DNA from: Bacteroidales bacterium
GTDB taxonomy: Bacteria > Bacteroidota > Bacteroidia > Bacteroidales > P3
Direction: 5' to 3'
DNA length: 37,662 nt
Assembly (NCBI GenBank): GCA_017645585.1
Contig: JAGCOF010000023.1
Location: 1 to 37,662, forward strand
Below the pieces are notes generated by a model, which saw nothing but the letters and a program-made list of their open reading frames with translations, did not search any database and was not told the origin of the DNA. Below are positions 14,858 through 22,739 of this stretch, one piece after another (the first letter of the stretch is position 1; each line of letters begins with the position of its first letter). A program made the translations under genes and the position numbers.

Positions 14858-15460
14858 ATGGAGACCGCGACAACAGACCGACTGCAGCACGACTACCAGC
14901 TCGTGTGCGCCGCTCGCGACCACGGAAGCCATAAGGCCTATGCCGACCTGATGGCCACCTACCGTGAGCCGCTCTATCTGCTGTTGCTCCGCATGACCCA
15001 CAATACCACCGTGGCCGACGACCTCACCATCGAGACCTTCGGCAAAGCTTTCCTCCAGCTGCACCGCTACGCACCCACCTCGACCTTCAGTTCGTGGCTC
15101 TACACCATAGGCATCAACACCTATATCGACAGCCTGCGCCGCAACCACCTCGAGACGGTGCCCCTCAGCAGCACACGACGCGACAACGAGGGCGACTTCA
15201 TCGAGTATCAGATTCCCTCCAACCAACCCAACCCCGAAGAAAGCCTCATCCGCATGCAACGCGACGAGACCCTCAAGCAGCTGGTCGACCAGCTCAAGGA
15301 GCCCTATCGCCGCATCATCCACATGCGCTACTACGAGGACCTCAGCTACGAAGAGATAGCCCAACAACTCAACCTGCCCCTCGGCACCGTCAAAGTGCGC
15401 CTGTTGCGCGCCAAGAACCTGCTGGCCGCTGTGGTGGAGAAAAACCGTGTAGAGATATGA
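14858..15460 (+). CDS. ECF-family RNA polymerase sigma factor
   Basis: The 200-residue sigma-70 family protein has region 2 at about 25-95 (AYADLMATYREPLYLLLLRM, ADDLTIETFGKAFLQL, FSSWLYTIGINTYIDSLRR) and region 4 at about 140-195 (LKEPYRRIIHMRYYEDLSYEEIAQQL, GTVKVRLLRAKNLL). It lacks regions 1 and 3, as ECF factors do. It would direct RNA polymerase to a dedicated set of promoters. ATG at 14858 is preferred; GTG at 14852 would overlap the previous stop. No anti-sigma gene (FecR or zinc-finger type) is adjacent; the next gene, overlapping by ATGA, is a beta-barrel-like protein. Regulation by that protein or by transcription level is speculation. Confidence 0.93.
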   Translation: METATTDRLQHDYQLVCAARDHGSHKAYADLMATYREPLYLLLLRMTHNTTVADDLTIETFGKAFLQLHRYAPTSTFSSWLYTIGINTYIDSLRRNHLETVPLSSTRRDNEGDFIEYQIPSNQPNPEESLIRMQRDETLKQLVDQLKEPYRRIIHMRYYEDLSYEEIAQQLNLPLGTVKVRLLRAKNLLAAVVEKNRVEI

Positions 15461-16344
15461 AACGAGCCCTCCTCGCCATAGCCGCCACACTACTGCTTGC
15501 CTCATCGGCCATTGCCGACGATGGCAAGCCTCCGAGTCCGGGTCTCTCATTCTTCGCCAACGCCGGCGCCTTCTGGGCCGACAAAGCCACCGCCAACTTC
15601 TATTCCGGCCGTCCGGGCAACAGCAACACCATAGACACCGTGCTGCACAGCAACACCTATGGCCAGCAGATATGGCAGAACCTGCGCACACAGGGCCTTA
15701 TCAGCGACGCCGTGGGCAGCTACCAGCAACTGCGGGTCATCGAGTACCCCGATATGTACTACCGCACCTCCTTCCAATTCGGCGTGGGCCTGCGCTACGA
15801 CTACAACTCGGGCCTCGGATGGCTGCTGCGGGCCGACATCGCCCAGCTGCAGGCCATCGGCGCCTTCAACCTCAGCACCGACAACGGCACCGGCATCCTC
15901 GGTGGCGACCAATACATCCGTTGCGGCATCCTCGGCCGCGAAGACCGCATCAGCATCGACGCCGCCATCACCGGCCGCCTCGATGCCGGCAACAACATAC
16001 AGCTCGAGCTCGACCTCGGCGCCTCGCTCATCAACACCCGCGTCAAAGAGAACATCATGGAGATTGGCGGCGCCACCTACTCCATCCTCAACGTGTGGCA
16101 CCAAGGCACCCCCGACTACGGTTCGGGCACCTACGAGTACATGAACGAAGGCGGCATCGGCTACGGTGTCTTCATCAGCGCCGTAGTGGGTTACGCCATC
16201 CCCTCCATGGGCAGCCTCAAGGCCTACTACACCTGTTCGCAGAGCAAGACCGTCCTGCGCGGCTACACCGCCTGGGGCTGGCAACACATGCTCGGCATAC
16301 GGGTAGAGCTAAACAACTTCAACCTATTTGACGTCAATCCATAA
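15457..16344 (+). CDS. Predicted outer-membrane beta-barrel-like protein
   Basis: The 295-residue protein has a signal peptide (1-20, ending SSAIA). The rest shows alternating amphipathic strands rich in Tyr, Gly and Asn (RTSFQFGVGLRYDYNSGLG, YMNEGGIGYGVFISAVVGY) as in small outer-membrane barrels or barrel-like proteins. It lacks the usual terminal Phe: the last residues are FNLFDVNP, with an aromatic/hydrophobic pattern just before. No family was recognised. The start is set by the ATGA overlap with the sigma-factor stop, implying coupled translation and a possible regulatory link. The GNAT gene follows after 9 bases. Confidence 0.7.
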   Translation: MKRALLAIAATLLLASSAIADDGKPPSPGLSFFANAGAFWADKATANFYSGRPGNSNTIDTVLHSNTYGQQIWQNLRTQGLISDAVGSYQQLRVIEYPDMYYRTSFQFGVGLRYDYNSGLGWLLRADIAQLQAIGAFNLSTDNGTGILGGDQYIRCGILGREDRISIDAAITGRLDAGNNIQLELDLGASLINTRVKENIMEIGGATYSILNVWHQGTPDYGSGTYEYMNEGGIGYGVFISAVVGYAIPSMGSLKAYYTCSQSKTVLRGYTAWGWQHMLGIRVELNNFNLFDVNP

Positions 16345-16353
16345 AAAACATAA

Positions 16354-16872
16354 ATGATCACATTTACCCCACTTGCAGACAGCGACCATTCGCACTTTGC
16401 ACAAGAATTGTTCGAAGAGGCGTTCCCCGAACAGGAACGCCCGCCCTTCAGTAGTCTCCGGCACCGTGATGCCGGCAAATTCCATTTCCTTGTAGCCGAA
16501 AACGGCGACGAACCCGTAGGAATACTCACCTATTGGACCTTCGACGACCTCGTCTACGTCGAGCACTTCGCCATCGCCGAAGAGCTGCGCAACCAGGGAC
16601 TCGGCAAGGCCGTGTTCCTCAACTTCCTGTCGCAACAGACAGAGCAGGTGGTGCTCGAAGTCGAGTTGCCCAACACCGAGGAGGCCGACCACCGCGTCGA
16701 ATTCTACGCCTCAATGGGCTTCTTCCACAACCCGCAGCCCTACATCCAGCCCTCCTATCACGGCGACGAGCGGTCGGTGCCGATGATCATCATGTCGAAA
16801 TACGAACTCGACGACGACGAATTTGAGGAAATCAAGCAGCTTCTCTACCGCGAAGTATACGGTGTAAAGTGA
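16354..16872 (+). CDS. GNAT-family N-acetyltransferase
   Basis: The 172-residue protein has the GNAT order: a beta strand FLVAENGDEPVGILTYW, then DLVYVEHFAIAEELRNQGLGKAVFLNFL. The acetyl-CoA pyrophosphate loop is RNQGLGKA (residues 79-86). A late VEFYASMGF strand-helix and an acidic helical tail follow. It likely acetylates a small molecule or protein amine; the substrate is unknown. It is the last gene of the glycosyltransferase/sigma operon. Its TGA stop (16870-16872) lies inside the first unit of a 7-bp-period array. Confidence 0.85.
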   Translation: MITFTPLADSDHSHFAQELFEEAFPEQERPPFSSLRHRDAGKFHFLVAENGDEPVGILTYWTFDDLVYVEHFAIAEELRNQGLGKAVFLNFLSQQTEQVVLEVELPNTEEADHRVEFYASMGFFHNPQPYIQPSYHGDERSVPMIIMSKYELDDDEFEEIKQLLYREVYGVK

Positions 16873-16894
16873 AAAAAGAAAAGTGAAAATTGAA
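16867..16894. repeat. 7-bp-period array over the GNAT stop codon
   Basis: Four heptads: AAGTGAA, AAAAGAA, AAGTGAA, AATTGAA. The stop codon of the acetyltransferase gene is supplied by the first unit. The following bases up to 16964 contain no gene. Confidence 0.8.
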
Positions 16895-16964
16895 AAATTT
16901 ACCCTTGCAACGCACTGTCTTACAACCCCAAACTTACGACCATAGACATTAAACCAAAAAAAAA

Positions 16965-16997
16965 TTTGGTCAGTATCTAAAAAGTTCGTACTTTTGC
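16965..16997 (+). promoter_or_regulatory. Promoter of tRNA-Arg
   Basis: TTTG at 16965-16968 and TACTTTTGC at 16989-16997 are separated by 20 bases, matching both the -33 and -7 elements of Bacteroidota housekeeping promoters. The tRNA begins 27 bases later. Confidence 0.8.
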
Positions 16998-17023
16998 ACC
17001 CGCTTTCGAGAGAAAAAGCAGCT

Positions 17024-17100
17024 GGCTCCTTAGCTCAACTGAATAGAGCATCTGACTACGGATCAGAAGGTTGCAGGTTTGAATCCTGCAGGAGTCACCA
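17024..17100 (+). tRNA. tRNA-Arg (anticodon ACG)
   Basis: The 77 bases fold as a standard cloverleaf. GGCTCCT pairs with AGGAGTC (one G-U), the D stem is GCTC/GAGC, the anticodon stem TCTGA/TCAGA encloses loop CTACGGA with anticodon ACG, and the T stem GCAGG/CCTGC encloses TTTGAAT. The 3' CCA is encoded. A34 would be read as inosine after deamination, so it decodes CGU, CGC and CGA. Confidence 0.96.
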
Positions 17101-17106
17101 TCCAAA

Positions 17107-17137
17107 AGAGGACAACAATTGTTGCCCTCTTTTTTTG
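17107..17137 (+). terminator. Intrinsic terminator after tRNA-Arg
   Basis: AGAGGACAACAA is followed directly by TTGTTGCCCTCT, an inverted repeat with one mismatch, and then by a run of T (to 17137). It lies 6 bases after the tRNA. The remaining bases to 17199 show nothing further. Confidence 0.85.
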
Positions 17138-17199
17138 TTGATTGCCGCCCGTCACAGCAGCAAAAACGGCGGTGTACGGCTTGAACATACGAAGGAACT

Positions 17200-17838
17200 T
17201 TACTTCCTGACAACAACAGCGTTGGGGTATTTCGACAGGTCGAGCTTGAAGTAGCTGTCCTTGAGGCCGACACGTATCTTGGCGATGGTTATCGTAACTC
17301 TGGCGCCGTGTATACTGCTCCGCATCTCGCGCAGGGTGTAGTTCTTGTCCGAAATCTTGAGGGTGATGCTTTTCGCCTCGGTATCCTTCTCTTTGGGTTC
17401 GCTGAAAGTAATCTCGTAGTAGCCCTCTTTCCTCTTCATCTGGGCCTTGCGATACTTCTTATCACAGTCGAGGGCGAAGTCGCCGGCATTTTTCTCCTTG
17501 TTGTTACCGCGAGTGATGGTGATGGTGTCGCCCTTCGACGAGTGATGGACACGCCAGGTGTCGGTGCCGTCGAAGCTCGACTCGACGAGCACATCCTTAC
17601 CCATCAGCTTCATGGTCATCACCATGCGGCTGAGGTCGCCCTTGTCGGCCAGAACGAAATGCATCTTCGTTGACAGGGGCCCTAAGCTGGCCGTGATGTC
17701 CGACTCGTATTCGAGGCCGTTGCCGTTGATCATGACCGCGCGGCAACGATCCATCACGTCGGTCACTTCGGCGGGTATCTGTGCCCATCCGGCGAGGGTG
17801 ATGAGCAGCAGGGCGGCAGCGAAGATTGCTTTCTTCAT
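17200..17838 (-). CDS. LolA-like periplasmic outer-membrane lipoprotein carrier
   Basis: The 212-residue protein has a cleavable signal peptide (1-19, ending GWAQ). The mature part has the LolA-type half-barrel strand pattern: GNGLEYESDITASLG, STKMHFVLADKGDLSRMVM, ESSFDGTDTWRVHHSSKGDTITI and KSITLKISDKNYTLREMRS. LolA carries lipoproteins across the periplasm. The DTWRVHH-type strand in place of the usual DGxTxWxY fits the divergent LolA-like proteins of Bacteroidota. The family call is by pattern only. It is transcribed alone from a promoter at 17875-17867, divergent from the large surface protein. Confidence 0.72.
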   Translation of the reverse strand: MKKAIFAAALLLITLAGWAQIPAEVTDVMDRCRAVMINGNGLEYESDITASLGPLSTKMHFVLADKGDLSRMVMTMKLMGKDVLVESSFDGTDTWRVHHSSKGDTITITRGNNKEKNAGDFALDCDKKYRKAQMKRKEGYYEITFSEPKEKDTEAKSITLKISDKNYTLREMRSSIHGARVTITIAKIRVGLKDSYFKLDLSKYPNAVVVRK

Positions 17839-17866
17839 AAGGTAGTTGTAGCTGTATTTTTGATTT

Positions 17867-17875
17867 GCAAAGATA
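17867..17875 (-). promoter_or_regulatory. -7 element for the LolA-like gene
   Basis: The minus strand reads TATCTTTGC, a full TAnnTTTGY match, 28 bases before the ATG at 17838. Confidence 0.75.
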
Positions 17876-17942
17876 CATTTTATTTTTCAATCAGCAAAAA
17901 AATACTTCGCTATAGTGCTACAGTTCGTTTTTCGATGATGAA

Positions 17943-17951
17943 TATCTTTGC
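17943..17951 (+). promoter_or_regulatory. Possible upstream promoter on the plus strand
   Basis: TATCTTTGC matches the -7 consensus. It lies 62 bases upstream of the 11-bp-period array at 18005-18081 and 179 bases upstream of the second plus-strand -7 element. If active, its transcript would include the array in a long leader. Confidence 0.5.
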
Positions 17952-18004
17952 ATTTCGAAAAGGAGGAAGAAGAGTTCTTTGACACGACTGAGTGATTGAT
18001 TATT

Positions 18005-18081
18005 ACGGGACAGCCTCGGGACATTCTTGGGTCACTCTTGGGATACTCTTGGGATGCCCTTGGGACAACCTCGGGCGACAG
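18005..18081. repeat. 11-bp-period array, unit TTGGGANANYC
   Basis: Seven units follow without a break: ACGGGACAGCC, TCGGGACATTC, TTGGGTCACTC, TTGGGATACTC, TTGGGATGCCC, TTGGGACAACC, TCGGGCGACAG. GGG recurs every 11 bases. It lies in the 304-base region between divergent genes, which otherwise holds only promoters. Confidence 0.92.
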
Positions 18082-18121
18082 GTTCAACGAATGTTTTTTC
18101 GGGAGATTTAGAAAATAATCG

Positions 18122-18130
18122 TATATTTGC
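18122..18130 (+). promoter_or_regulatory. -7 element for the large surface protein
   Basis: TATATTTGC matches TAnnTTTGY. It ends only 13 bases before the ATG at 18143, so the leader would be very short (under about 10 bases to 18143, about 15 to 18152). Confidence 0.75.
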
Positions 18131-18142
18131 AGTTTGAAAAGC

Positions 18143-21100
18143 ATGGCTTTTATGCGACGGATAGGGCTGATAGTAATGCTGATGCTATTGTGTTGCAGCA
18201 CGATGGCACGCACGGAGCGCGACACGCTGGGTGTGGGCACGGTGGTGAATTTCGTTGCCAACGAGGGGCAATGGGAGGCGCCATACCTGCTGGAGGCGCA
18301 GTTGCACGACGCGGCGCTGTTTGTAGAGCGAGGCGGCCTGACGGTGGCGCTGCGCGAGCATGTGCCCCACCCCGCCCCGCCGAAGCACACGACACGCTAC
18401 CACGCCTACCGCATGGTGTTCGCCGGTGCCGCTGAGGTGACCCCGACGGGCGAGTACAAGCAGCCGTCGACGAACAACTATTATCTCGGCAACAGTCCTG
18501 CGCGCTGGCGCAGCGGCGTGGCCGCCTACGACGCGGTGCGCTACGAGGGGCTGTATGAGGGCATCGACCTGGAGATTTACGGCGCCAGCAAGGCGTTGAA
18601 ATACAATTTTATTGTGCATGTGGGCGCCGACCCGACGCAGGTGGCCATCGACTATGAGGGCACCGACGGCGTGGAGGTGGGAGCGAACGGCACGTTGCGC
18701 ATCCGCACCTCGGTGAGGGACATTGTGGAGATGAGACCCTATGTGTATCAGGATGTGGAGGGCAAGCCTACGGAGGTCGGCAGCCGCTGGTCGGTGCGCC
18801 GCACGAAGGAGGGGCTGTATCGCGCCACCATCGTGGTGGGCGACTACGACCACAGCAGCGACCTGGTGATCGACCCCATGCTGATCTTCTCGACCTACAC
18901 GGGCTCGACGGCCGACAATTGGGGCACTACGGCGGCCTACGACTCATACAAGAACGTCTACACCGCAGGGCTGGTGTTCAACATCGGCTATCCTGTGTCG
19001 TTGGGAGCCTACCAGCCAGCTTTCGGCGGCGGGGTGGACATCGGCATCTTCAAGTTCGACTCCTCGGGCACGCAGCGTCTCTACGCCACCTATCTGGGCG
19101 GCGCGTCGGCCGATATGCCACACAGCCTGTTTGTGAATTCGTTTGACGAGCTGCTGATTTTCGGCACCACCGGTTCGACCAACTTCCCCGTGACCCCCGG
19201 TGCCTATCAGGGCAGCCACGGGGGCGGCGACAGCATCGGCTACTTTTCGAGCATCACCTTCCCCGCCGGCAGCGACATCTTCGTGAGCCGACTGAGCGCC
19301 GACGGCGCGCAGCTGCTGGCGTCGACCTATGTGGGCGGCAGCGGCAACGACGGCCTGAACTACCGCAACCGCTACAACAGCAACTACACCATCATGATGC
19401 AGGGCAACGACACGCTGTACTACAACTACGGCGACGGTGCCCGCGGCGAGATTATCACCGACAACCTGAACAACGTCTATATCGGCAGCACCACCCACAG
19501 TGCCGACTTCCCCGTCACCGCGGGTAGTGTTCAACCCACCCAGGGCGGCAGGCAGGACGGTGTAGTGCTCAAGCTCGACTACAACCTGCACAACCTGCTG
19601 TGGAGCACCTATCTGGGTGGCACGAACGACGATGCCGTCTACAGCATCGATGTGGACAGCGCCTACAACCTGCTGGTGTGCGGCGGTACGGCGAGCAGCA
19701 ATTTCCCCGTGACCGAGAACACCTATCAAACCACCTACAACGGAGGTTCGGCCGACGGATTTGTGAGCATCATTTCCTACGGTGGCGAGCGCCTGATTGC
19801 GTCTTCGTTTGTGGGGGGTGCGCTGTATGACCAGCTCTATTTTGTCCGTGTGGGCAACCACAACGAGGTGTTCCTCTTCGGGCAAACCCGTAGTGCCAGC
19901 TCGTCGATGATATACAATGCCGGCTACAGTGTGGCGAACTCGGGCATGCTGCTGATGCGCATGAGTCCCGACCTGCGTCAGCGTCGCTGGAGCACCCTTT
20001 TCGGCACTCCCGGGCGCGTCAACCTCTCGCCCACCGCCTTTGCCGCCGACATCTGCAACCGCGTCTATGCCGCCGGCTGGGGGCGCGATTTTGTAGGTTA
20101 CAACAGCGTGCAGTGGAACACCGCCGGCACCACAGGCATGGAGACGACGAGCGACGCCTTCCAATCGACCACCGACGGGCAGGATTTCTATATCATCAGC
20201 CTTGACGCCAATGCCAACCAGCTGGAGTATGCCACCTTCTTCGGTCAGTTGCACCAACCTTCAGCCAGCGGTGGCGGCGCCGACCATGTGGACGGCGGCA
20301 CCTCGCGGTTCGACCGGCAGGGCACACTCTATCAGTCGGTGTGCGCCTCCTGCGGCCGCTACCAGGGTTTCCCCGTCACCGCCAATGCCTGGAGCGACAG
20401 CAACCGTTCGAACAACTGCAACAACGCTTTGTTCCGCTTCAACGTCACCGACGGCTTCCCTGTGGCCGAGTTTGTACCGCCGGCGGCCGGTTGCGCCCCC
20501 TACACGGTGCATTTCCACAATACGGGACGCGGTTCTAACTTCGTGTGGGACTTTGGCGACGGCACCACGTCGACCCAGCGCAGCCCCACGCACACCTATG
20601 CTACGGGCGGCACCTATACCGTCACGCTCGTGGCCATACAGCCTATGGGATGCGCCATTACCGACACCGTGCGCCACACCGTGCGCGTCATTGGCACGGG
20701 CGCTCCCTACACCGCCAGCAGCATTGCCTGCAACAACAGCAGTGTGCAGATAGGCCCCACGCCTCAGTTGGGTGCCACCTACCAGTGGCTCACCCCAGGG
20801 GTATCAGACCCCACAGTGGCCAACCCGTGGGTGAGCGACTCGGGCACTTACCTGCTGCGCATCTCGGCCGATGGCTGCAGCGAGGTGGACACCTTCATTG
20901 TGGAGGCCTATAACCTCATCAAACTTTGGCGCACCAAAGCCATCTCGTGTCACGATTCGACCGACGGCAGCATCACGCTGCTCTACGGCGACGATTTGGA
21001 CGCCGATTCGATTACTGTCAGCATCACCCCCAGCAGTCCTCTGCACTTTGCCTCGAGGGACTCTGTAGTCTTCGGCAAACTCAGAGCCGACAGCTATACT

Positions 21101-21898
21101 GTCTCCATCAGCGGCTATGGTTGCCACAGGGAGATAGCATTCACGCTCGACAACCCCGACCCGCCGCGCTACGAGAAGGAGGCCGTCACGGCCCTGTGTA
21201 GCGACAGCTGCACGGGAAGCCTGCACATCACCTACAGCCTCAGCGACCTGCAACCCCTCGACACCCTGATTGAGGGGCTCTGTCCGGGGACCTATGTCAC
21301 AGAGCTTCTCGACCACGGCTGCCCGCTGATAGACACCACCGTCATTGTGCGCGACCACAGCATCGACAGCCTGCGGGCGTGGGCCGACAACAACCATATC
21401 TACCTCGGCCAAAGTGTGGGGCTGCACGCCCGTGTGAACCAGAACGTCAGCGGCGTCAGCTATGTGTGGTCTCCCGCCAGCGACCTGAACCGACCCGATG
21501 TGCAGAACCCTGTGGCCACCCCCAGCGACACGCTGGTGTGCTACACCGTCACCGCCACCACCGCCAATAACTGCAGCCGCAGCGACAGCGTCTGCATCCA
21601 CTGCGCCGAGATTGTCTGCGGCGCTCCTGAATTCATCATACCCAACGCTTTCACACCCAACGGCGACGGGGTGAACGACCGACTCTGCTTCAACACCGAC
21701 ATCCTGGCCGAGTTCCACATCGCCATCTTCAACCGCTGGGGACAGTGCGTCTATGAGAGCAGCGACGCCTCGCAATGTTGGGACGGCACTTTCCGCAACG
21801 CCCCCTGCCTGCCAGGTGTCTACACCTATACCTGCCACGTGCGCTGCCACAGTCAGGTGGAGAACGACTTCAAAGGCGACATCACGCTCATCAGATGA
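18143..21898 (+). CDS. Giant secreted DUF7948/SBBP beta-propeller, PKD and T9SS type B protein
   Basis: The 1251-residue protein has a short signal peptide (to about residue 21, CCSTMA). Next is a DUF7948-type domain (about 30-245: FVANEGQWEAPYLLEAQL through DLVIDPMLIFSTYTG), then SBBP-like propeller repeats (about 245-600, repeated ATYLGG and SSNFPVT patterns). A PKD domain lies near 780-840 (NFVWDFGDGTTSTQRSPTHT). The last 90 residues (IIPNAFTPNGDGVNDRLCF, IFNRWGQCVYES, PGVYTYTC) form a gliding-motility-type C-terminal sorting domain. It is probably a T9SS-exported surface adhesin. ATG at 18143 is chosen; TTG 18134 is too close to the -7 element, and ATG 18152 is also possible. Its stop overlaps the next gene (ATGA). 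Confidence 0.92.
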   Translation: MAFMRRIGLIVMLMLLCCSTMARTERDTLGVGTVVNFVANEGQWEAPYLLEAQLHDAALFVERGGLTVALREHVPHPAPPKHTTRYHAYRMVFAGAAEVTPTGEYKQPSTNNYYLGNSPARWRSGVAAYDAVRYEGLYEGIDLEIYGASKALKYNFIVHVGADPTQVAIDYEGTDGVEVGANGTLRIRTSVRDIVEMRPYVYQDVEGKPTEVGSRWSVRRTKEGLYRATIVVGDYDHSSDLVIDPMLIFSTYTGSTADNWGTTAAYDSYKNVYTAGLVFNIGYPVSLGAYQPAFGGGVDIGIFKFDSSGTQRLYATYLGGASADMPHSLFVNSFDELLIFGTTGSTNFPVTPGAYQGSHGGGDSIGYFSSITFPAGSDIFVSRLSADGAQLLASTYVGGSGNDGLNYRNRYNSNYTIMMQGNDTLYYNYGDGARGEIITDNLNNVYIGSTTHSADFPVTAGSVQPTQGGRQDGVVLKLDYNLHNLLWSTYLGGTNDDAVYSIDVDSAYNLLVCGGTASSNFPVTENTYQTTYNGGSADGFVSIISYGGERLIASSFVGGALYDQLYFVRVGNHNEVFLFGQTRSASSSMIYNAGYSVANSGMLLMRMSPDLRQRRWSTLFGTPGRVNLSPTAFAADICNRVYAAGWGRDFVGYNSVQWNTAGTTGMETTSDAFQSTTDGQDFYIISLDANANQLEYATFFGQLHQPSASGGGADHVDGGTSRFDRQGTLYQSVCASCGRYQGFPVTANAWSDSNRSNNCNNALFRFNVTDGFPVAEFVPPAAGCAPYTVHFHNTGRGSNFVWDFGDGTTSTQRSPTHTYATGGTYTVTLVAIQPMGCAITDTVRHTVRVIGTGAPYTASSIACNNSSVQIGPTPQLGATYQWLTPGVSDPTVANPWVSDSGTYLLRISADGCSEVDTFIVEAYNLIKLWRTKAISCHDSTDGSITLLYGDDLDADSITVSITPSSPLHFASRDSVVFGKLRADSYTVSISGYGCHREIAFTLDNPDPPRYEKEAVTALCSDSCTGSLHITYSLSDLQPLDTLIEGLCPGTYVTELLDHGCPLIDTTVIVRDHSIDSLRAWADNNHIYLGQSVGLHARVNQNVSGVSYVWSPASDLNRPDVQNPVATPSDTLVCYTVTATTANNCSRSDSVCIHCAEIVCGAPEFIIPNAFTPNGDGVNDRLCFNTDILAEFHIAIFNRWGQCVYESSDASQCWDGTFRNAPCLPGVYTYTCHVRCHSQVENDFKGDITLIR

Positions 21899-22686
21899 AA
21901 GACCAATTCGTCATAGCCTGCATTGAGTCGGCCGCCGATGCCGCTGTGGTGCTCCCCTGGGTGCACCACTTCGCCGAGCACCTGAACCACAAAGGAGTGA
22001 TGGCGCTACACGTGGAAAGTGACACGCGGAAAGCAAACAGCGAAAAGAACGACGAGTGGCTGAAAACGCTGGGAGTACCCTATGTGAGCCTGCAAGGCGA
22101 TTGGCGCACCGCCATCGAGGGGCTGCCGACAGCCTTCAACGGGATACTTGCAGTGGTGGCCGTCAACCCCCAGGCGCCGCGCACCTCGCTCAACCACCCC
22201 AAGCGGCTGCTGCACGAATTCAAGAACTGCAAGACAGCCTACCTCTGTGTTAACGAACATTCAACATTCAATATTCAACATTCAACATTAACGATGACCC
22301 ACCGGCGCGAGGGAAAGGAACTGCTGGTGTGGGCCTCCTATCTGGCGCGCTTCCTCGGCAGCAAAATCACGATTGCGCACCCCGACTATCGCGACGAAGG
22401 ACTGCGGCAACGCTGGCAGAACAACATGCGCTTCGTGGACAAGATGTTCACGCCGCTGAATATAGAATACACCTCGGCAACCATCGACGGCAGCACCCGT
22501 GAGGACCTGCGCACCCTCGACCAAGTGAAGCCCGACCTGCTGATTGCCCGCACCACCGACACGCGCGACCGCGACCTGCTGGATCTGCTTCAGCCGTTGC
22601 CAGAACTGCGGCTCCTCACCCACCCTTCGCACACGCCGCTGCTGCTACTCAACCCGCGTGACGACCTCTATATCCTCTGCGACTGA
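21895..22686 (+). CDS. UspA-like (universal stress) protein with heptad-encoded insert
   Basis: The 263-residue protein has two Rossmann-like halves. The first runs from FVIACIESAADAAVVLPWV through GILAVVAVNPQAPRTSLNHP; the second from ELLVWASYLARFLGSKITIAHP through KPDLLIARTTDTRDRDLLDLL and ends with LTHPSHTPLLLLNPRDDLYI, where a UspA G-x-x-G...S segment would be expected. The assignment to universal stress proteins is by overall pattern. Between the halves, CVNEHSTFNIQHSTLTM is encoded by a 7-bp-period array at 22257-22291. The start is fixed by the ATGA overlap with the surface-protein stop, suggesting cotranscription. Confidence 0.6.
   Translation: MKDQFVIACIESAADAAVVLPWVHHFAEHLNHKGVMALHVESDTRKANSEKNDEWLKTLGVPYVSLQGDWRTAIEGLPTAFNGILAVVAVNPQAPRTSLNHPKRLLHEFKNCKTAYLCVNEHSTFNIQHSTLTMTHRREGKELLVWASYLARFLGSKITIAHPDYRDEGLRQRWQNNMRFVDKMFTPLNIEYTSATIDGSTREDLRTLDQVKPDLLIARTTDTRDRDLLDLLQPLPELRLLTHPSHTPLLLLNPRDDLYILCD
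22257..22291 (+). repeat. In-frame 7-bp-period array in the UspA-like gene, unit ACATTCA
   Basis: Five heptads: ACATTCA, ACATTCA, ATATTCA, ACATTCA, ACATTAA. They are read as EHSTFNIQHSTL in the linker between the two halves of the protein. On the other strand the unit contains TGA, so this orientation is permissive for coding. Confidence 0.92.
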
Positions 22687-22739
22687 TTTGGCACCGAATT
22701 TGCAAAGACAAAAATAAACAAACTTAAAACATTAAAAAT

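Noticed and set aside
18005-18081. CRISPR array
   Set aside because: The units are 11 bp and contiguous with no spacers, and there are no cas genes.
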